Assembly: GCF_900129725.1 (NCBI RefSeq)
Contig: NZ_FQWQ01000001.1
Location: 1,054,001 to 1,118,000, forward strand
From: Chryseolinea serpens
GTDB lineage: Bacteria; Bacteroidota; Bacteroidia; Cytophagales; Cyclobacteriaceae
Direction: 5' to 3'
Length of the DNA stretch: 64,000 nt
The position numbers and the translations under genes are program-made. Each line of letters begins with the position of its first letter. The first letter of the stretch is position 1. Below the pieces are notes generated by a model, which ran no database searches, was not told the origin of the DNA, and worked only from the letters and a program-made list of their open reading frames with translations. Positions 17,157 through 28,000 of the stretch are shown here, piece after piece.

Positions 17157-17909
17157 TTATTCGGGCTGCGTCACATCTTTCGACCGCAGCATGTCCCAGA
17201 TGCGGGCGGAGGCGCCGTGATAGAATCCCACTTCCATTTCGAAGTCTTTGGGATTTTTAAACGTACCAAAAATGATGTCGAACAAGGGAAGGTCCGAGTA
17301 ATTGGAGCGATGAATGCCACGCGCATGATGATAGCTGTGGCTCTCGGGTCGTTGAACGATATAGCCCAGCCATTGAGGTGTTTTGATATTGGCGTGCTGG
17401 AAGATGCCGAGGAAATTTGTGCCCAGTACCATGACCGTGGTGGCCTGCGCAGAAAGGCCCGCCACGAGGCCGAAGCATATACTGCCCAGGACAGCCCAGC
17501 CCATCATGTCGAACGGGCTGAAATAAAAGGCACCATAGGTATCGAGCCGTTCGGCGCTGTGATGCATTTGGTGGAAGGTCTTCCACAGAAAGTCGGATCG
17601 GTGCAGGGAATAGTGCCAAACAAAAACGCCGAACTCATAGAGGAGCACCCCCACAACTCCGCCCACAACAGCCCCCAAGCCGGTGAGATCAAAAAATCTA
17701 AAGGGTTCCAGGTAGGGAGTGATGAACATCGGCAGGTAGGTGGTGAAATAGAAGAAGCAAATAAAGACGACGATTCCCCGCAGCTTCCAATATTTCACAT
17801 GCGGAAGCTTTCTTCCGGGGAAAACCGCTTCCCAGATCATGAGGGCGGCATACATAGACAACAGCATCAGGGAAACGGGGTCCAGTAAAATTTCGAGGGG
17901 GGTTGGCAT
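17157..17909 (-). CDS. Sterol desaturase / fatty acid hydroxylase superfamily protein
   Basis: A 250-residue integral membrane protein with about four helices. It carries the three histidine boxes of the di-iron hydroxylase family: HYSLH near residue 119, HQMHH near 134 and HSYHH near 212. These bind two irons and hydroxylate or desaturate lipid chains at the membrane, using oxygen. The substrate (fatty acyl, sterol-like or carotenoid) cannot be read from sequence. Stands alone. Confidence 0.88.
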   Translation of the reverse strand: MPTPLEILLDPVSLMLLSMYAALMIWEAVFPGRKLPHVKYWKLRGIVVFICFFYFTTYLPMFITPYLEPFRFFDLTGLGAVVGGVVGVLLYEFGVFVWHYSLHRSDFLWKTFHQMHHSAERLDTYGAFYFSPFDMMGWAVLGSICFGLVAGLSAQATTVMVLGTNFLGIFQHANIKTPQWLGYIVQRPESHSYHHARGIHRSNYSDLPLFDIIFGTFKNPKDFEMEVGFYHGASARIWDMLRSKDVTQPE

Positions 17910-17983
17910 AATGACTTTTATTTTTACAACTGGAGGGCGTAAGTTTTGAACTTACATTGGGAGGACACGAAAAAAACTTGAAT

Positions 17984-19735
17984 TTATTTTCCGGAAAACG
18001 TCCACGGCACTTCCTTTTCCGGGGTGTAGCGACAGAATAGACCTGTTCTGATCGAGCGTGACAGGTGTTTACCCAGGGCCGGATGAGCGCCCGCGATCTT
18101 CTGTATCGCATTGCGGATACGCCAGGTAACGGCCGAGCGGGCCTTCTCTATGGAATCATGACTTTTCCGTATGCGTCCTTTGATGCCGATCGATGCCGAC
18201 AAGTGCTCGACCAGGTGTTCATACTCGCGGCTTAGCCTGGCGCGTTGCTCGTGATCGTTATTATTTTCGGAAAGGCTGATCTCTTCCTGCAGTTCCTGGA
18301 TACGTTGCTGATACGACCGGCGCGCCTTTTCGTCGAACACGAACTCGGGGGTTGTGGCGAATCCGCTTCCCATGAGGGCCGTGCAATGAAATTCTTTTCC
18401 CGGGTGCTTCAGCATCGTGGCCAGGTCCTGGAATCCCTTTGCCGCGGCCAGGCGAATGGTGTGTCCCTCATAGGTGATTTGCCAAAGACCATGCTCTTCA
18501 AAAAAGCTATTTTTGAGAACGGTGGGCACTACTTTCTGGAACACCCGCGAAGAAAAGGACACCTCGCTCCCACTGATAAATTTCCAGAACGGCTCCATGC
18601 GCGAGCGGCCTTTATAGGGATTCACGTTGATGACCCATTGCAACGCCTGTTGCGGATCGACCTCGGCGCCGTGAACTATTTTCTTTTGAAATTCGCTAAG
18701 GAAGGCTTGCCAGCTCTGGTGCATTTTTTCGAGATCGCCGACAGCGTAGTAAGCTGCGGCCATCATGTTCGGAAAGTCCACCCACGGCGCCTTCTGGGTC
18801 GATCCCAGGGCAATGCACCGCTGGAAGTCGCCTTGTTCTAATGCGATGTGGGCGTGTACGTGGCGGTGAAGTTCGGCATACAAAGGGTTTCGTTGGATGA
18901 CTTTGTCGAACAGGCTGGCGGCCTCATCGGCATGGCCTAAAAAAACAAGACAGGAAGCAATTTGGATCAGCGTGTCGGCGTCGTTGCCGTTGAGGCGGAG
19001 GGCGCGGCGCAGATAGTGTTCGGCGGTTTCATATTCGCCTTCGTAAAGGTGCACCCTTCCCAGCACGAGGGCGGCCACATAATTTTGTTCATCCAGTTCG
19101 ATGGCTTTCTGCGCCCAGTCATAAGCGCCTTTGTGCGACATGTCCCAGCGGTCCCACAACTGGCAGCTCCATTCGTTAAAATAGGTGAGCGACATGCCGG
19201 AATAGGCCAGTGAGTAGAGCGGATCGATGGCGATGGCGTGTTCAAAGTGCTGCCGGGCATAGCCGTCGGCTTCCACGGTCCCTTTTTTTATTTCCTCCAT
19301 GCCCATGAGCCAATGCTCATAGGCCGAGAGTTGAAGCGGATCCTTCTTGCGGATGCGCGCCAGGACGTCGGTGTTCAATTGCATTTGAAGGGTGGACACG
19401 ATCGCCGTCAACACATCTTCCTCGAGGGCCACGATGGAATCCTGGTCACCTTCATAGCGCTCGGCCCAGACCACCTGCCCGGTGGTGTTGTTGAGCAGTT
19501 GTGCATTGATGCGCAAGGTGTCGGCCTGAAAACGGAAAGATCCCTTGATGGCATAATCCGAATGATCGCCCGGGGCCTGGCCCGACTCCCCGCCGACGAT
19601 CCCGAACTGGCGAAAGCGCGAGAGTTCGGTGAGCAAATCGGTGTAGAATGTCTTGCAGAAAATATCCTGGCCGTCGGCTTTGGTCAGGCTCTCGAAGGGA
19701 AAAATAGTAACGGTTATCTCCTGGTCTTTATACAT
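17984..19735 (-). CDS. TPR protein with TolB-like N-terminus and helical C-terminal domain
   Basis: 583 residues from the ATG at 19735; a longer frame adds 13 weak residues. The N-terminus (ITVTIFPFESL, then LLTELSRFRQFGIVGG) and AQLLNNTTGQVVWAERYEGD resemble the nucleotide-cyclase-associated, TolB-like module that precedes TPRs in many regulators. TPRs follow at about 150-330. The C-terminal 150 residues (GFQDLATMLKHPGKEFHC to FCRYTPEKEVPW) match a conserved helical tail often found at the end of LuxR/ATPase regulators in actinobacteria and myxobacteria. A cytosolic signalling or scaffold role is likely; no catalytic domain is visible. Confidence 0.68.
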   Translation of the reverse strand: MYKDQEITVTIFPFESLTKADGQDIFCKTFYTDLLTELSRFRQFGIVGGESGQAPGDHSDYAIKGSFRFQADTLRINAQLLNNTTGQVVWAERYEGDQDSIVALEEDVLTAIVSTLQMQLNTDVLARIRKKDPLQLSAYEHWLMGMEEIKKGTVEADGYARQHFEHAIAIDPLYSLAYSGMSLTYFNEWSCQLWDRWDMSHKGAYDWAQKAIELDEQNYVAALVLGRVHLYEGEYETAEHYLRRALRLNGNDADTLIQIASCLVFLGHADEAASLFDKVIQRNPLYAELHRHVHAHIALEQGDFQRCIALGSTQKAPWVDFPNMMAAAYYAVGDLEKMHQSWQAFLSEFQKKIVHGAEVDPQQALQWVINVNPYKGRSRMEPFWKFISGSEVSFSSRVFQKVVPTVLKNSFFEEHGLWQITYEGHTIRLAAAKGFQDLATMLKHPGKEFHCTALMGSGFATTPEFVFDEKARRSYQQRIQELQEEISLSENNNDHEQRARLSREYEHLVEHLSASIGIKGRIRKSHDSIEKARSAVTWRIRNAIQKIAGAHPALGKHLSRSIRTGLFCRYTPEKEVPWTFSGK

Positions 19736-20001
19736 ATCGCAGCGCTGGGTTAGGCTGGCGTGTGCCATTGCCATGTCGTCTTTCCCTACGATCCCCGCAT
19801 CACATGGTTATTCAAAGATAGTAACCAAATTGTTTCTATCCGCAAGCTTTTGGCCGGTCGCGTCAGCCCAATCCCACTGGCCGGAGGGCCGGCGTTGTCC
19901 CTGCACAAAATGAATTTGCCTTTAAACTTTGCGCCCTTTCCATCTTTGCGGTTTAAAATATTTTCGCAAATTGAACCTCCTAATCCAAATGTTGACCCGC
20001 A

Positions 20002-21645
20002 ATGGTGCGCCCGGCTTGTGTCTTTTTCTTGTTCTGGATGGCAACCTCCGCCTGGGCCACCTCCCCCACAGACAGCCTGCGCAATGCTTTGCAAAACACC
20101 ACCAACCCCGAAGAGCGCCTGAGGATCACGATCGCCCTGGCCGACAGACTCTATAACACCGATCCCCTCCAAGCCCTGGAATACGCCGACGAATCGATCC
20201 AACTCGCCAAAAAACTAAACTCCGACTCCTCCCTGGCCAGCGCCTATTCCTCGCAGGCGAAGACGTTTCTACACCTCGGAAACTACTCGCGGGCACTGGA
20301 GGTCTATCAATCCGTGATACAGCTCGCTGAAAAAATGGGCGATCGCTACTGGCAGGCGGTGGCCTATGGCAACACCGGCAGCATTTATTATTATCAGCGC
20401 GACCACGCCAAAGCCTTGAAATACTACCTGCAGGCGTTGGATCATTTCGCCGCCATGAACGCAACCCACGACAGCAAGCGGATGCTGCGCAAAGCAAACC
20501 TGCTCAACAACATCGGCATCGTCTACGACGAGACCCGGGAATATGAAAAGGCCACGCGCTATTATGCCGAAGCCCTGGCGTTGAGCCGGGAAATGAAAGA
20601 CTATGAGATCATGGCCGACGTGTTGAACAACCAGGGCACGGAGGCACGCGATCAAGGCAACAATGCGCTCGCCTTTCAACGCTACAACGAGGCTCTGGAG
20701 GTTCGAAAAGCAAACCACGACCTGCTGGGCATGGCACGCTCCAGCCACAACCTGGGAAATTTTTATCTCGACCACATGAACGACGATGCCGTTGCCGAAC
20801 GCTATCTGAAAGACGCCATCGCCATTGGCCAACGCATTTCGGCATGGCAGACGGTGAGCTCTGCGTCGGGACTGCTCTATGGATTGTATAAGGACCAGAA
20901 CCGTCACAAGGAAGCATTGGAGGCCTTGGAGTTGAGTCATCGCATGAGCGACAGCCTCTTCAACGAGCAAAGCACGCGCAAGATCGCGCAGTTGGAAATG
21001 CAGTTCGAGTTCGACCGCAAGCAAAGTCAACTGCAGGCACAACAGAAAGAGAAGGAGCTTTACTTTTGGTCGGGCGCTGCGGTGCTGGTGTTGTCGCTGG
21101 TCATCGTGTCGCTGCTGTTTGTGTTGCAACGCAATAAAACGCGACGCTCGGAACTGGAGCAGGCGCACCTGAAGCTGGAAAAGATCAACCTGCAGAATGA
21201 CCTGGTGCTAAAGGACAAGGAACTGGCCACGAACATCATGTACCTGCTCAACAAGAATGAGTTGATCAACACCATTTCGGAAAAGGTGCTGGACATCAAG
21301 CAGCAGGTGGGCCCGGAATTGCAGGGGCCCTTGCAAAAGGTAGTGCTCGACCTGCAGTCGAACCTGCAACCTGAACTGTGGCAGGAGTTTGAAGTCCGTT
21401 TCCAGCAAGTGCACGAGCATTTCTACAAAAGCCTGCACGAAAAATTCCCCGACCTCAGCCCCCACGAAGTGCGCCTCTGCGCTTTTTTAAAGCTGAACAT
21501 GACCACAAAGGAGATTTCGGCCATCACCCACCAGAACGCCAAATCCATTGACGTGGCCCGCACGCGGTTGCGCAAAAAACTAAATCTGACCGGCACCGAA
21601 CACAACCTGGTGACCTTCCTGTCGCAGATCGACAAGGCCGGGTAA
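20002..21645 (+). CDS. Exported-TPR transmembrane regulator with LuxR-like HTH
   Basis: A 547-residue protein with a signal peptide (residues 1-19). About seven TPRs follow (30-330), for example YWQAVAYGNTGSIYYYQRDH, then one membrane helix (about 353-375). The cytoplasmic part has a coiled coil (380-420) and a C-terminal helix-turn-helix, LSPHEVRLCAFLKLNMTTKE, ending in KSIDVARTRLRKKLNL. This periplasmic-TPR/cytoplasmic-HTH layout is common in Bacteroidota and would couple an outside signal to transcription. The small 57-residue gene and the giant protease gene follow on the same strand and are possible targets. Confidence 0.85.
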   Translation: MVRPACVFFLFWMATSAWATSPTDSLRNALQNTTNPEERLRITIALADRLYNTDPLQALEYADESIQLAKKLNSDSSLASAYSSQAKTFLHLGNYSRALEVYQSVIQLAEKMGDRYWQAVAYGNTGSIYYYQRDHAKALKYYLQALDHFAAMNATHDSKRMLRKANLLNNIGIVYDETREYEKATRYYAEALALSREMKDYEIMADVLNNQGTEARDQGNNALAFQRYNEALEVRKANHDLLGMARSSHNLGNFYLDHMNDDAVAERYLKDAIAIGQRISAWQTVSSASGLLYGLYKDQNRHKEALEALELSHRMSDSLFNEQSTRKIAQLEMQFEFDRKQSQLQAQQKEKELYFWSGAAVLVLSLVIVSLLFVLQRNKTRRSELEQAHLKLEKINLQNDLVLKDKELATNIMYLLNKNELINTISEKVLDIKQQVGPELQGPLQKVVLDLQSNLQPELWQEFEVRFQQVHEHFYKSLHEKFPDLSPHEVRLCAFLKLNMTTKEISAITHQNAKSIDVARTRLRKKLNLTGTEHNLVTFLSQIDKAG

Positions 21646-21813
21646 AATTCCCGATGTCCACCGGACCCTCAAAATTCCCCTGATTTCGATGTTGTAGTGA
21701 TTTTGTTAGGATGAAAAAAGCCCTGTTGTAGTGATTTTGTAGCAACGGGTCTTCATTTTCTTTTCAAACCGTTATTCGTACTTGCTCCTACCTAAACCAA
21801 CGCCACCGGACCG

Positions 21814-21987
21814 ATGACCAAGCGGAGCAAGACCAAAATCCCCGAAGAGCCCCTTCGCGCCACCCAGGGCTCTGACGATGAGAAGATCCATAACCTCATC
21901 AAACAACGCAAGCTACAGCAGGACGCCCTCACGAAAATCATGAAAGCTATGGACCGGCTCACGGGAGGCGACAAAAAGAAACGATAG
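21814..21987 (+). CDS. Small basic protein, 57 residues, function unknown
   Basis: An ORF of 57 codons with a normal ATG and TAG. It encodes a highly charged, probably helical peptide (HNLIKQRKLQQDALTKIMKA) with a Lys/Arg-rich end (GDKKKR). No family recognised. It lies between the TPR-HTH regulator and the giant subtilase gene on the same strand, 75 bp before the latter. Confidence 0.45.
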   Translation: MTKRSKTKIPEEPLRATQGSDDEKIHNLIKQRKLQQDALTKIMKAMDRLTGGDKKKR

Positions 21988-21990
21988 AAC

Positions 21991-22061
21991 TCATTAACCT
22001 AAACCTTATACCTAAACCTCATTACCCTAAGCTCATTAACCTAAACTCCTAACCTAAACCT
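21991..22061 (+). repeat. Degenerate CCTAAACCT tract in the leader of the protease gene
   Basis: About five imperfect copies of AACCTAAACCT / CATTAACCTAAAC fill the 71 bases directly before the ATG at 22062. There is no Shine-Dalgarno sequence in the tract. Single copies of the same motif precede other genes in the window. Confidence 0.6.
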
Positions 22062-25000
22062 ATGACAGATTATTTACGAACCATGAAGAGAAGGATTCTC
22101 CTGTTGGGAATGCTCCTGTTCTGTACCACCGCAGGGTGGTCGCAGGTGTACCAGCAGAGTGTCCGTCAGGGCATGGTGAAGGTCAAGCTCACTCCCGAGA
22201 TGGCCGCCACCCTGAGCCAGTCGCGTCTGCGGCCCGGCACCACCCTGAGCACAGGCATTCAACCCCTTGACGTCGCGGCGCAACGCACCGGCGCAAAAAA
22301 TATGTACCGGTTGTTTCCCTACAATGCAAAGATCGAATCGAAGCTGCACAAACACGGACTAGACCTGTGGTATGTGGTGGAGATCGACGAAAAATCGAAT
22401 CCCAAGGACGCCGTAGCCGTCTACAAAAAAGTGAGCGGCATCGCGCTGGCGGAAGTGGATCATCAAAAAGTGGTGAGCCCTTTCCAGGTGCAGGAAGCCA
22501 AAGGCAACCCCGTGTCGCCCATGGACGCCATGCCTTTCAACGACCCCTACCTGCCCTCGCAGTGGCACTATCACAACACCGGCCAGGGCGGGTATAGCGT
22601 GGGTTGCGATGTGAACCTGTTTGAAGCGTGGAAGGTCACGGCCGGCAAACGCGACGTGATCGTATCCATTCACGACCAGGGTGTCGACATTGCGCACAAA
22701 GACTTGGCGGACAACGTCTGGACCAACACAGCTGAAGCCAACGGCGCACCCAACGTGGACGACGATGGCAACGGCTACATCGACGACATCCACGGCTGGA
22801 ACTTCGACAACAACACCGGACAGATCGATGCGCAGTTGCACGGCACTCACGTGGCCGGTACGATCGCGGCAGTGAACAACAACGGCTTCGCGGTCTCCGG
22901 TGTGGCCGGTGGAACGGGAAATAAAGACGGTGCGCTGGTGATGTCACTACAGACATTAGGTGGCGGCAGCTTTGAGAGCTCTTATGTATATGCGGCTGCC
23001 AACGGCGCGGTGATCTCGCAAAACAGCTGGGGCTATACCAGTCCCGACTCCTACGATCAGTCGGTGCTTGATGCCATTGATTATTTTATCGCGGAAGCCG
23101 GCAATTATCCAGGCAGCCCAATGAAGGGTGGCATTGTGATCTTTGCTTCGGGCAACAGCAATACGGATCAACCTTTTTACCCGGCCTATCACCCCAGCGT
23201 GTTGGCCGTGAATTCGATCGGTCCCGATTTTAAGCGTGCTTATTATTCCAACTATGGCACATGGACAGATGTCACCTCAACGGGTGGTAATACCGATCTC
23301 GGTGGAACGAGCGGTGTGTTGAGCACGCTGCCCAACAACAAGGTCGGCTACCTGCAAGGCACCTCGATGGCTTGCCCGCACGTGTCGGGTATCGCCGCCC
23401 TGGCGCTGGCCAACCGCACGCACCAGATGACGCCTGAAGAACTGCGCAACAAGATCGTGACCGGTGTAGTCGACATCGACAGCTACAACCCCGATTTCGC
23501 CGGCTTGCTTGGCGCGGGTCTTACGGATGCCAAGCTGATCATCCAAAACGACGCCAAGATCGCTCCCGCAGCCATTGCCGATTTGAAGATCACTTCGATG
23601 GCGCAGGAATCGGCCAATCTTTCGTGGTCAGTCCCCGCAGACGAAGATGACGGGCGGCCGGTGAGCTTTACCGTCTACTATCAAACCAGCCCATTCATGG
23701 GAGGCAACCTAAGCCAGGCCGACAAGGTATCGTTGCCCAGCAAACATGCTGTGGGCGAAACGGTGACGCTAGAGGTCACCGATTTGTCCGGTCTCACAAC
23801 GTATTACTTTAGCGTGGTGGCCATCGACCGGTGGGGCAACGCTTCCGTGCTTTCCAACGTCGCGACCAGCACCACCAACGACGGACCCGTCATCGCTGTT
23901 GACGACGACAGCAAAGCGATCAGCCTTTCCATCGACGCCAGCAATGGCACGTCGGCAACGCATCAGCTACAGCTTTTAAACAACGGCGAAGGTTTTCTGC
24001 GTTGGTCGGGTATCACGCGCAACAAGGAACATAACACGACCTTCCTGGCCACCGGTTTGAATTATCCCGTGGTCTCGAAAGTAAAAGCCGCGAGCACGGC
24101 CACGCTGGTTCGTCGCAGTGCGCGCTCCGCATCGGCTCACCAGAACAAAGTGTCGACGATGGCCTTTGACGGCGCCGAGATCAGCTACGGCTGGAACTGG
24201 CCCATCTACATGATCGGTGAGACCGACACCACGCTGACCAATTCGTCGGCGACAAAATTCCAGGTGATGGACGATGCCGGGTTCAACCTGACCCACGCGC
24301 AAATGTGGCTGCGGCAAAATCCCAAAAATGGTCCCATCATCGTAGAGATCTACAAAGGTGAGTCTCCTACAAAAAAGAACCTGGTGCTGGCACAGGAATA
24401 CAACATGCCCCAATCGGAGTATGACGACAACCAGGTGATCCAACTCACGGAGCAGCTCTTCTTCGAGAAAGGCGAAACGTTCTGGATCGTGTTCCATGTA
24501 CCGTCGGGCATTCTCTACCCGTTGGGTTTGGCTGAGGCTCAGAACACCTCCTACGCTGCCAATTGCCTGATCTCGTTTGACCTGGGCACCACCTGGGCAT
24601 CACTGCCCCAGACCCTTCATGACGACCGTTATGTATGGGCCACGGTGGCTACGTCGTATAGCGAAGATCTTGGCAAATACCTGACGCTTGAACCCGCCGA
24701 GGGCGAATTGGAAGGTCACACTTCTTCCGACGTGTTGTTGACCGCCGACGGATCGCACCTGATGAACGGCAGCTATGCCGCCAACCTCATTCTCCAATCC
24801 AACGACAGCAAAACAAAAGAGCTGCGCATCCCGGTTGACCTCACGGTTACAGGACAAGCGCCCGTGCTGCAGTCGACCGACTTGTTGGATTTTGGAAGTG
24901 TGTTCTATGGTAAGGCAAAAGAAATGACGCTGACCATCAGCAACGCCGGCTATGGCAACCTCGAAGGACCGACGGCAACGTTGTCCGATCCGCAGTTCGA

Positions 25001-28000
25001 GATCGTGGGCGGCGCGCCGTGGCAGATTGCTGCGCGTGATCAAGTGGATTTGTTGATACGCTTTACGCCGACAGGGCCGGGCAACGTCAATGCCACGCTT
25101 AACCTGACCTCGGGTGACTACACCTATACCGTCGTGTTGTTTGGTGTGGGCACGGAGGCGAGCAAGATCAAGATCACTCCTGTTACCCAGACCATCGACA
25201 ACCTGGTCCTTGGCAACCAAGCGAAGGCCACCGTGAACGTGGAGAACACCGGCAAGTTCGCATTGAAATATTTTATTCCAGGATTTGATAGCAAAGGCGT
25301 GAGTGCAGACTGGCCCGAGGCCTATCACACCTACGGCTATGCGAAGCACAATAGTGTGAACGATCCGAATCCTATTGCGTATGCCTGGACCGATATTTCG
25401 GGTACCGGTACAGACATCACATCCTATTTCAAAAAAGCAGGAAACCATCATTACGAAGTGGGACTGGATTTCGATTTCCCGTTCTATGCCGAGAAGACCA
25501 ACAAAGTGTACATCACCCCCATGGGGATGATCACGCTGGACAACACGGTGCCGGTAGTGAATACGCCACGCCTGCACGATTCCTATGGCCCCATCGCCAT
25601 GATCTGCGCAACCGGCTTACACTTCCAATACCTGAACAGCGGAAAAGTATTTTACCAAAAACAAGCCGATCGCCTGGTGGTGCAATATGATCACGTGAAC
25701 GAAGGCGAGATGTTTGATCCCCTGACGTTCCAGATCGTGTTGTTTGACAACGGTAACATCCGGATGTATTACAACGATGTGAACGATGATCCCAATTATA
25801 TGCTTGCTGCTGCCGTGCTGGTTGAGGACCGTGCCAAAGAGGACGGCATTTTGTTTGTCGATTGGGAACACCCCTTCCCCTGGCAGGACGGCATGGCGTT
25901 CGGATTGGATTATCCGGGGCCGAGCATTATTTCCAGTGTGGAAAATGGCTCGGGCATCATCATGCCCGGTCAATCGGAAGACGTGGTCCTGACGTTGGAT
26001 ACGAAAGACTTATATGAAGGGGTTATCGACAAGAACATCACCTTCGTCAACAATGATCCGTTCAATGGCGCCGTCACGGCCAATGTGAAACTGAACATCA
26101 CCTCGGGAGGCCATGCGAAACCCGTGGTATCGACCACATCGATTGCTTTTGGCAACGTCTTCAAGGGCGCTATCCGGTCGGAACAGTTTGTGGTGCGCAA
26201 CGAGGGCACGGCCAACCTGCAAATTACCAGCGCGGTTGTTCAACTCGGGCGGTTCACGCTGACCGGCCCCTCGGCCATGACCCTGACGCCAAAACATGCT
26301 GCGATCTATCAAGTGAACATCCCCACGGGAACACTCCGAAGCTCGCTAACGGACAAGGTCATCATCACCTATGCCGACGGCAGCAAGAGCACGATAAGCA
26401 TTAGCGGCAGCGTTGTGGCAGCGCCTGCGATCACGGTAGACCTTACGGCGGTAAACGAAACGTTGGATCACGGCCAAACAAAAGCCCTCCCCTTCAGCAT
26501 CAAGAACACCGGTGCGGCGGATCTCGAAGTGGCCGTGAGCGGCTCGGAATGGGCCATCACCAACATCGCTGAAGTTGCCGTGACGTCCACCACCATCCCC
26601 GACAACACCTATACGTGGAAAAGCTCGAAAGACGAGGCAGGACCCGCGTACCAATGGGTTGACCTGGTCGGCAAAGGTGAGACCGTCGACTTAGATGCTG
26701 CTTATAATTCGGAAGATGATTCGAAGTACTGGACCAAAGTCGATCTGGGATGGACGTTTAAATTTTACGGCGAAGATTATACATCGGTATACATCGGTCT
26801 GAACGGTGTGATCAGCTTTGATGCCGGCCAACCGAATGCCTTCTGGTCGCAAAGCCTGCCCACGGCCGACGCGCCGAACAATGTGATTGCTCCCCTCTGG
26901 GTACCGGGTGGATTTGACACCTACTACAACCCGGAAACGTCGGGCATTTTCTATAAGGTCTACGATGATAAAATCATCATCTCCTACGAGCGCATGACCA
27001 ACGCCTTTGGCATGGGTGATCCCGTTTCCGTGCAAGCTATTCTTTACAAGAACGGAAGCATCAAATATCAATACCACAACACCGGTATGCCCGAGATGGT
27101 ATCGCAATTCGCTTCGATTGGGGTGGAGAACAAAACCGGCACCGAGGGCGTACAGATCTCGGGTTATCACAACCTGGAGATCCCCGAAGAAGGCCTGGCC
27201 TATGTGTTGAGCCCCGCCACGAAGCGCACGCTCCCTGCCGGCAAAACGTTGAACGGCACGCTGACACTGGACGCCACCAATTTGTTTGCCGGCGAATACA
27301 AGACTTCCCTGCACATCAACTCCAACGCGCCCAACCGCGAAAGCCTGGACAAGCCGGTGACCCTTACCGTGCTGGGACAAGCCACGTTCACCGCGGATGA
27401 GGTGATCGACTTCGGAGAAGTGATGGCCTACACAATCCCCTACGACGACGGTTCAACCGGACCGATGGGCTATCAAAAAGAGTTCACCGTCAGCAACACC
27501 GGCACGGCCAGCCTAAACCTGAACAGCCTTGTCATGGAAAGCGGCGACGGCACCATGGCCTTGGAAGTGCTCGTGAACGGCATGTGGGGCCCCGAGTGGA
27601 CCCCGGTGGAATGGCTCGGTGCTCTGCCCGCCATACTGCCCGAGCAAACCGTGCACATGCGCGTTGACATCGCTCCCGATGGCAGCGTGGCAACCCTCAC
27701 CGACAACGTGGTGATCACTACGGAAACCGATTCTTATAAAATTCCGGTGACGGGAACCGTGGTCAAACCACCTGTACTCGATGTCGACAAAGCGCCCGTG
27801 AAAGTATCGTTCAACCTGCCCACTGAAACAGCAGAACGCACCGTCACGCTTGGCAACCCCGCCGGAGAGTCTGATCTGAAATATGAACTGAGCATCGACT
27901 ACAAACGCGCCCCTCAAACCGTGACAACCGCCAGCAGCGAAGCCATCGTGCTGCGTGCAAAGGCGGCAGTATTGTCGACGGAGAGCGCGCCATTGGAGGT

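Noticed and set aside
21991-22061. Telomere or linear-replicon end
   Set aside because: The CCTAAA-like tract is short, imperfect and lies between genes in the middle of ordinary chromosome sequence.
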